DNA from: Flavobacteriales bacterium
GTDB lineage: Bacteria; Bacteroidota; Bacteroidia; NS11-12g; UBA955
NCBI GenBank assembly: GCA_947472115.1
Contig: CANIZU010000109.1
Location: 1-6,508 of the forward strand
Length of the DNA: 6,508 nucleotides
Direction of reading: 5' to 3'
Shown here: positions 4,206-6,508 of the stretch, piece after piece
How the letters are laid out: the number at the start of each line of letters is the position of its first letter
How positions within the stretch are numbered: position 1 is the first letter of the stretch
Position numbers and translations under genes: made by a program
The notes under the pieces: model-generated
Told to the model about the DNA's origin: nothing
Database searches by the model: none
The model's input: the letters and a program-made list of their open reading frames with translations, nothing else

Positions 4206-6508
4206 ATGATAGAATATTTCAAAGCAGACGCCTGGAAAGTTATCGAAGAAGGCTTTAATCCTAGTATGAACGAAATTGCCGAAAGCGTTTTTTCACTCGG
4301 CAATGGCATGATGGGACAGCGTGGAAATTTGGAAGAAACCTACAGCGGACATTCTTTGCAAGGGACTTATGTCGGTGGCGTTTACTACCCCGATAAAACC
4401 CGTGTGGGCTGGTGGAAAAACGGATACCCCGAATACTTCGCCAAAGTGTTGAATGCCACCTATTGGAGTGGATTGCGCATTTGGATCAACGGCGAGTTGC
4501 TCGATCTGGCCAAGGTTGAAGTTTTGGCGTTTCATCGCGAACTCGACATGCACCAAGGGGTATTGAATAGAATTTGCACAGTAAAAATGACAAATGGGAT
4601 TGAATTAGACATCCAAAGTCATCGATTCTATTCCCTAATCAACAAAGAATACAGCGCATTACAGTATAATATTACTTCGAGTAAGGATTGCACCATTACT
4701 GTCGAAAATTACCTCGATGGCGATGTTTCCAACAAAGACTCCAACTACGATGAGAAATTTTGGGAACCTGTAAAGCAAGACGTCCACCATCACGAGTTGA
4801 TTGTTACCGTTAAAACAAAAAAACTCGACTGGATTGTCACCAACGCCATCGCCTTTGAAACCTTGATAAATGGTGTCAAACACGACAATATTGCCAAGCC
4901 CCATACCCATGAAAAGTTTGCCAGCAACACCTATGAAATCTCTGTAGCTGCTGCCGAAAAACTCACGTTGGTAAAACATTGTATCACCGGCAGCAGTTTC
5001 CACCACGCCACGGAAGCATTGGAACTCCATGTGAAAAAAGCCCTCGAAAAAATGAGCGCTTCCCCATTTGAATACCACCTAAAAATGAGCGCCGCCGCTT
5101 GGGCAAAAAAATGGGAAACCACCGACGTTCGCATCGATGGAGATGTACAAGCCCAGCAAGCGGTTCGCTTTAACATATACCACCTCAATCAAACCTATTG
5201 CGGCGATGACGCCCGCTTGAATATCGGACCCAAAGGATTCACCGGCGAAAAGTACGGCGGAAGCACCTATTGGGATACCGAAGCCTATTGCTTGCCATTT
5301 TTCTTAGTATCGGCTGAGGCCGCAATTTCCAGACAGTTATTGGTTTACCGTTACAAACAGCTTGACAAAGCCATTGAAAACGCGACCAAATTGGGCTTCA
5401 ACAACGGTGCCGCACTCTACCCCATGGTAACCATGAACGGCGAGGAATGTCACAACGAATGGGAAATTACCTTCGAAGAAATTCATCGCAACGGGGCCAT
5501 CGCTTATGCCATTTACAACTATATTCAACACACCGGCGACCGCAGTTATCTGCTCGATGGCGGATTTGAAGTCTTGCTAGGCATCGCCCGATTCTGGAAA
5601 CAGCGTGTACATTGGAGCGCCCTAAAAAATCGCTTCGAAATGCATGGCGTAACCGGTCCAAACGAATACGAAAACAACGTAAACAACAATTGGTATACGA
5701 GTTACATAGCCAACTGGTGCATGAAATACACTTCAGAATGTGCTCTTTGGATCGAACAAAACCACCCATCAGCTTTCCAAGCCATATGCGCTAAAACCCA
5801 ATTCCAGCATCAAGCGGAAACCGAATCTTGGTCACACATTAGCCAAAATCTCTACCTCCCTTACAGCGAGGAACTGGGCGTTTTTGTGCAGCACGATGGA
5901 TTCCTTGAAAAAGAATTAATTCCCGTAAAAGATCTATCACCCGCGCAACGACCCATCAATCAAAAATGGAGTTGGGACAGAATTCTTAGGAGCGTTTATA
6001 TCAAACAAGCCGACGTTTTGCAAGGCCTCTACTTCTTTGAGGACGATTTTGATGCCGATACCCATGTAAGAAATTTCAAATTCTATGAGCAGTTTACCGT
6101 ACACGAAAGTTCACTGAGTCCTTGCGTTCATAGCATCTTGGCGGCAAAAATTGGCGAGACCGACAAAGCCTATGAAATGTATTTGCGCACAGCCAGATTG
6201 GACCTCGACAACTATAACAACGACACAGAAGACGGACTCCATATTACTTCTATGGCTGGTAGTTATTTGAGTATTGTACAAGGTTTTGGCGGCTTGCGGA
6301 TCAAGGACCAGACCCTATATCTCAACCCGCACTGCCCCGCACAATGGAAAGGTTATGGATTCCAAATTTTGCTCAACAACCAACCCATAAAAATCGAGGT
6401 AAGTCAATCAGGATATAGCGTCACGAATTTAGGCAACCAAGAAATTGCAATACATCTAGGCACTGGCGAATCGATGCAAAAGATTGAGCTGCTACCGGGC
6501 GTTGGGCA
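4206..6508 (+). CDS. mapA: GH65 glycoside phosphorylase, probable maltose phosphorylase (3' end cut by window)
   Basis: An open frame of 767 codons runs from the ATG at 4206 to the window edge without a stop. It probably lacks only a few residues, since GH65 maltose phosphorylases are about 750-780 long. The enzyme splits maltose with phosphate, with inversion, to beta-glucose 1-phosphate and glucose. There is no signal peptide, so it is cytoplasmic. The N-terminal beta-sandwich (about 1-270) opens with the family block ESVFSLGNGMMGQRGNLEE. The (alpha/alpha)6 barrel follows with KYGGSTYWDTE (Trp356, Asp357), TMNGEECHNEWEITFEEIHRN (from about 410), and GPNEYENNVNNNWYTS, whose Glu487 is the predicted general acid, at the same number as in the Lactobacillus brevis enzyme. 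Phosphate-site blocks are HESSLSP (from His633) and GLHITSMAG (His679). KYGG before the WDTE block favours maltose over trehalose or kojibiose, which I recall carrying GH-type loops there. Substrate choice is a strong inference, while the family is certain. Confidence 0.93.
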   Translation, partial: MIEYFKADAWKVIEEGFNPSMNEIAESVFSLGNGMMGQRGNLEETYSGHSLQGTYVGGVYYPDKTRVGWWKNGYPEYFAKVLNATYWSGLRIWINGELLDLAKVEVLAFHRELDMHQGVLNRICTVKMTNGIELDIQSHRFYSLINKEYSALQYNITSSKDCTITVENYLDGDVSNKDSNYDEKFWEPVKQDVHHHELIVTVKTKKLDWIVTNAIAFETLINGVKHDNIAKPHTHEKFASNTYEISVAAAEKLTLVKHCITGSSFHHATEALELHVKKALEKMSASPFEYHLKMSAAAWAKKWETTDVRIDGDVQAQQAVRFNIYHLNQTYCGDDARLNIGPKGFTGEKYGGSTYWDTEAYCLPFFLVSAEAAISRQLLVYRYKQLDKAIENATKLGFNNGAALYPMVTMNGEECHNEWEITFEEIHRNGAIAYAIYNYIQHTGDRSYLLDGGFEVLLGIARFWKQRVHWSALKNRFEMHGVTGPNEYENNVNNNWYTSYIANWCMKYTSECALWIEQNHPSAFQAICAKTQFQHQAETESWSHISQNLYLPYSEELGVFVQHDGFLEKELIPVKDLSPAQRPINQKWSWDRILRSVYIKQADVLQGLYFFEDDFDADTHVRNFKFYEQFTVHESSLSPCVHSILAAKIGETDKAYEMYLRTARLDLDNYNNDTEDGLHITSMAGSYLSIVQGFGGLRIKDQTLYLNPHCPAQWKGYGFQILLNNQPIKIEVSQSGYSVTNLGNQEIAIHLGTGESMQKIELLPGVG

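Noticed and set aside
4293..5794. Short frames on both strands within the GH65 gene
   Set aside because: The plus-strand frame from 4206 is continuous and carries all GH65 motifs, so these are shadows. The GH65 gene has no frameshift; it merely lacks a stop within the window.
4206..6508. GH65 enzyme as trehalose or kojibiose phosphorylase
   Set aside because: The KYGG sequence before WDTE and the GPNEYENN block resemble maltose phosphorylases more closely. This rests on remembered family sequences and not on a computed alignment, so it is noted as the main alternative.

Overview
The window looks like chromosomal DNA from a member of the Bacteroidota. The best evidence is promoter architecture: a perfect TAnnTTTG -7 box (TAACTTTG) lies before one gene, and two close variants with TTG/TTTG -33 elements 19-20 bp upstream lie in the divergent control region. 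Genes also lack clear Shine-Dalgarno sequences, and the protein families (YbiT-type ABC-F, NrtR-like Nudix regulator, BadF-type sugar kinase) fit that phylum. I cannot place it to genus. There are no RNA genes, mobile elements, CRISPR arrays or gene-free stretches over 300 bp.

Left part, minus strand (1-1732): the first 32 codons of a lipoprotein gene follow, 15 bp downstream, a complete 539-residue ABC-F ATPase of the YbiT type. This protein acts on ribosomes and is not a transporter. It has its own promoter at about 1753-1760.

Middle (1790-2678): a minus-strand gene encodes a 256-residue Nudix plus winged-helix protein of the NrtR-like regulator class, with a degraded Nudix catalytic box. 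A 118-bp divergent control region follows. It carries back-to-back promoters and two imperfect inverted repeats, each lying over the -33 element of one promoter.

Right part, plus strand (2679-6508): three genes form a compact operon. They encode a BadF/NAGK-type sugar kinase, a beta-phosphoglucomutase (pgmB, start overlapping the kinase stop by 1 nt) and a GH65 glycoside phosphorylase. The last is most likely maltose phosphorylase and is cut by the window end only a few residues short of its expected C-terminus. The inferred pathway is cytoplasmic: maltose + phosphate gives beta-glucose 1-phosphate + glucose, PgmB turns the first product into glucose 6-phosphate, and the kinase plausibly phosphorylates the free glucose. 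The Nudix protein is the obvious candidate regulator. No transporter is visible, so uptake genes would have to lie beyond 6508 or elsewhere.

The most interesting proposal is that this is a phosphorolytic maltose module controlled by a catalytically dead Nudix-type sugar sensor, with a 'GlcNAc-kinase-like' protein serving as the glucokinase.
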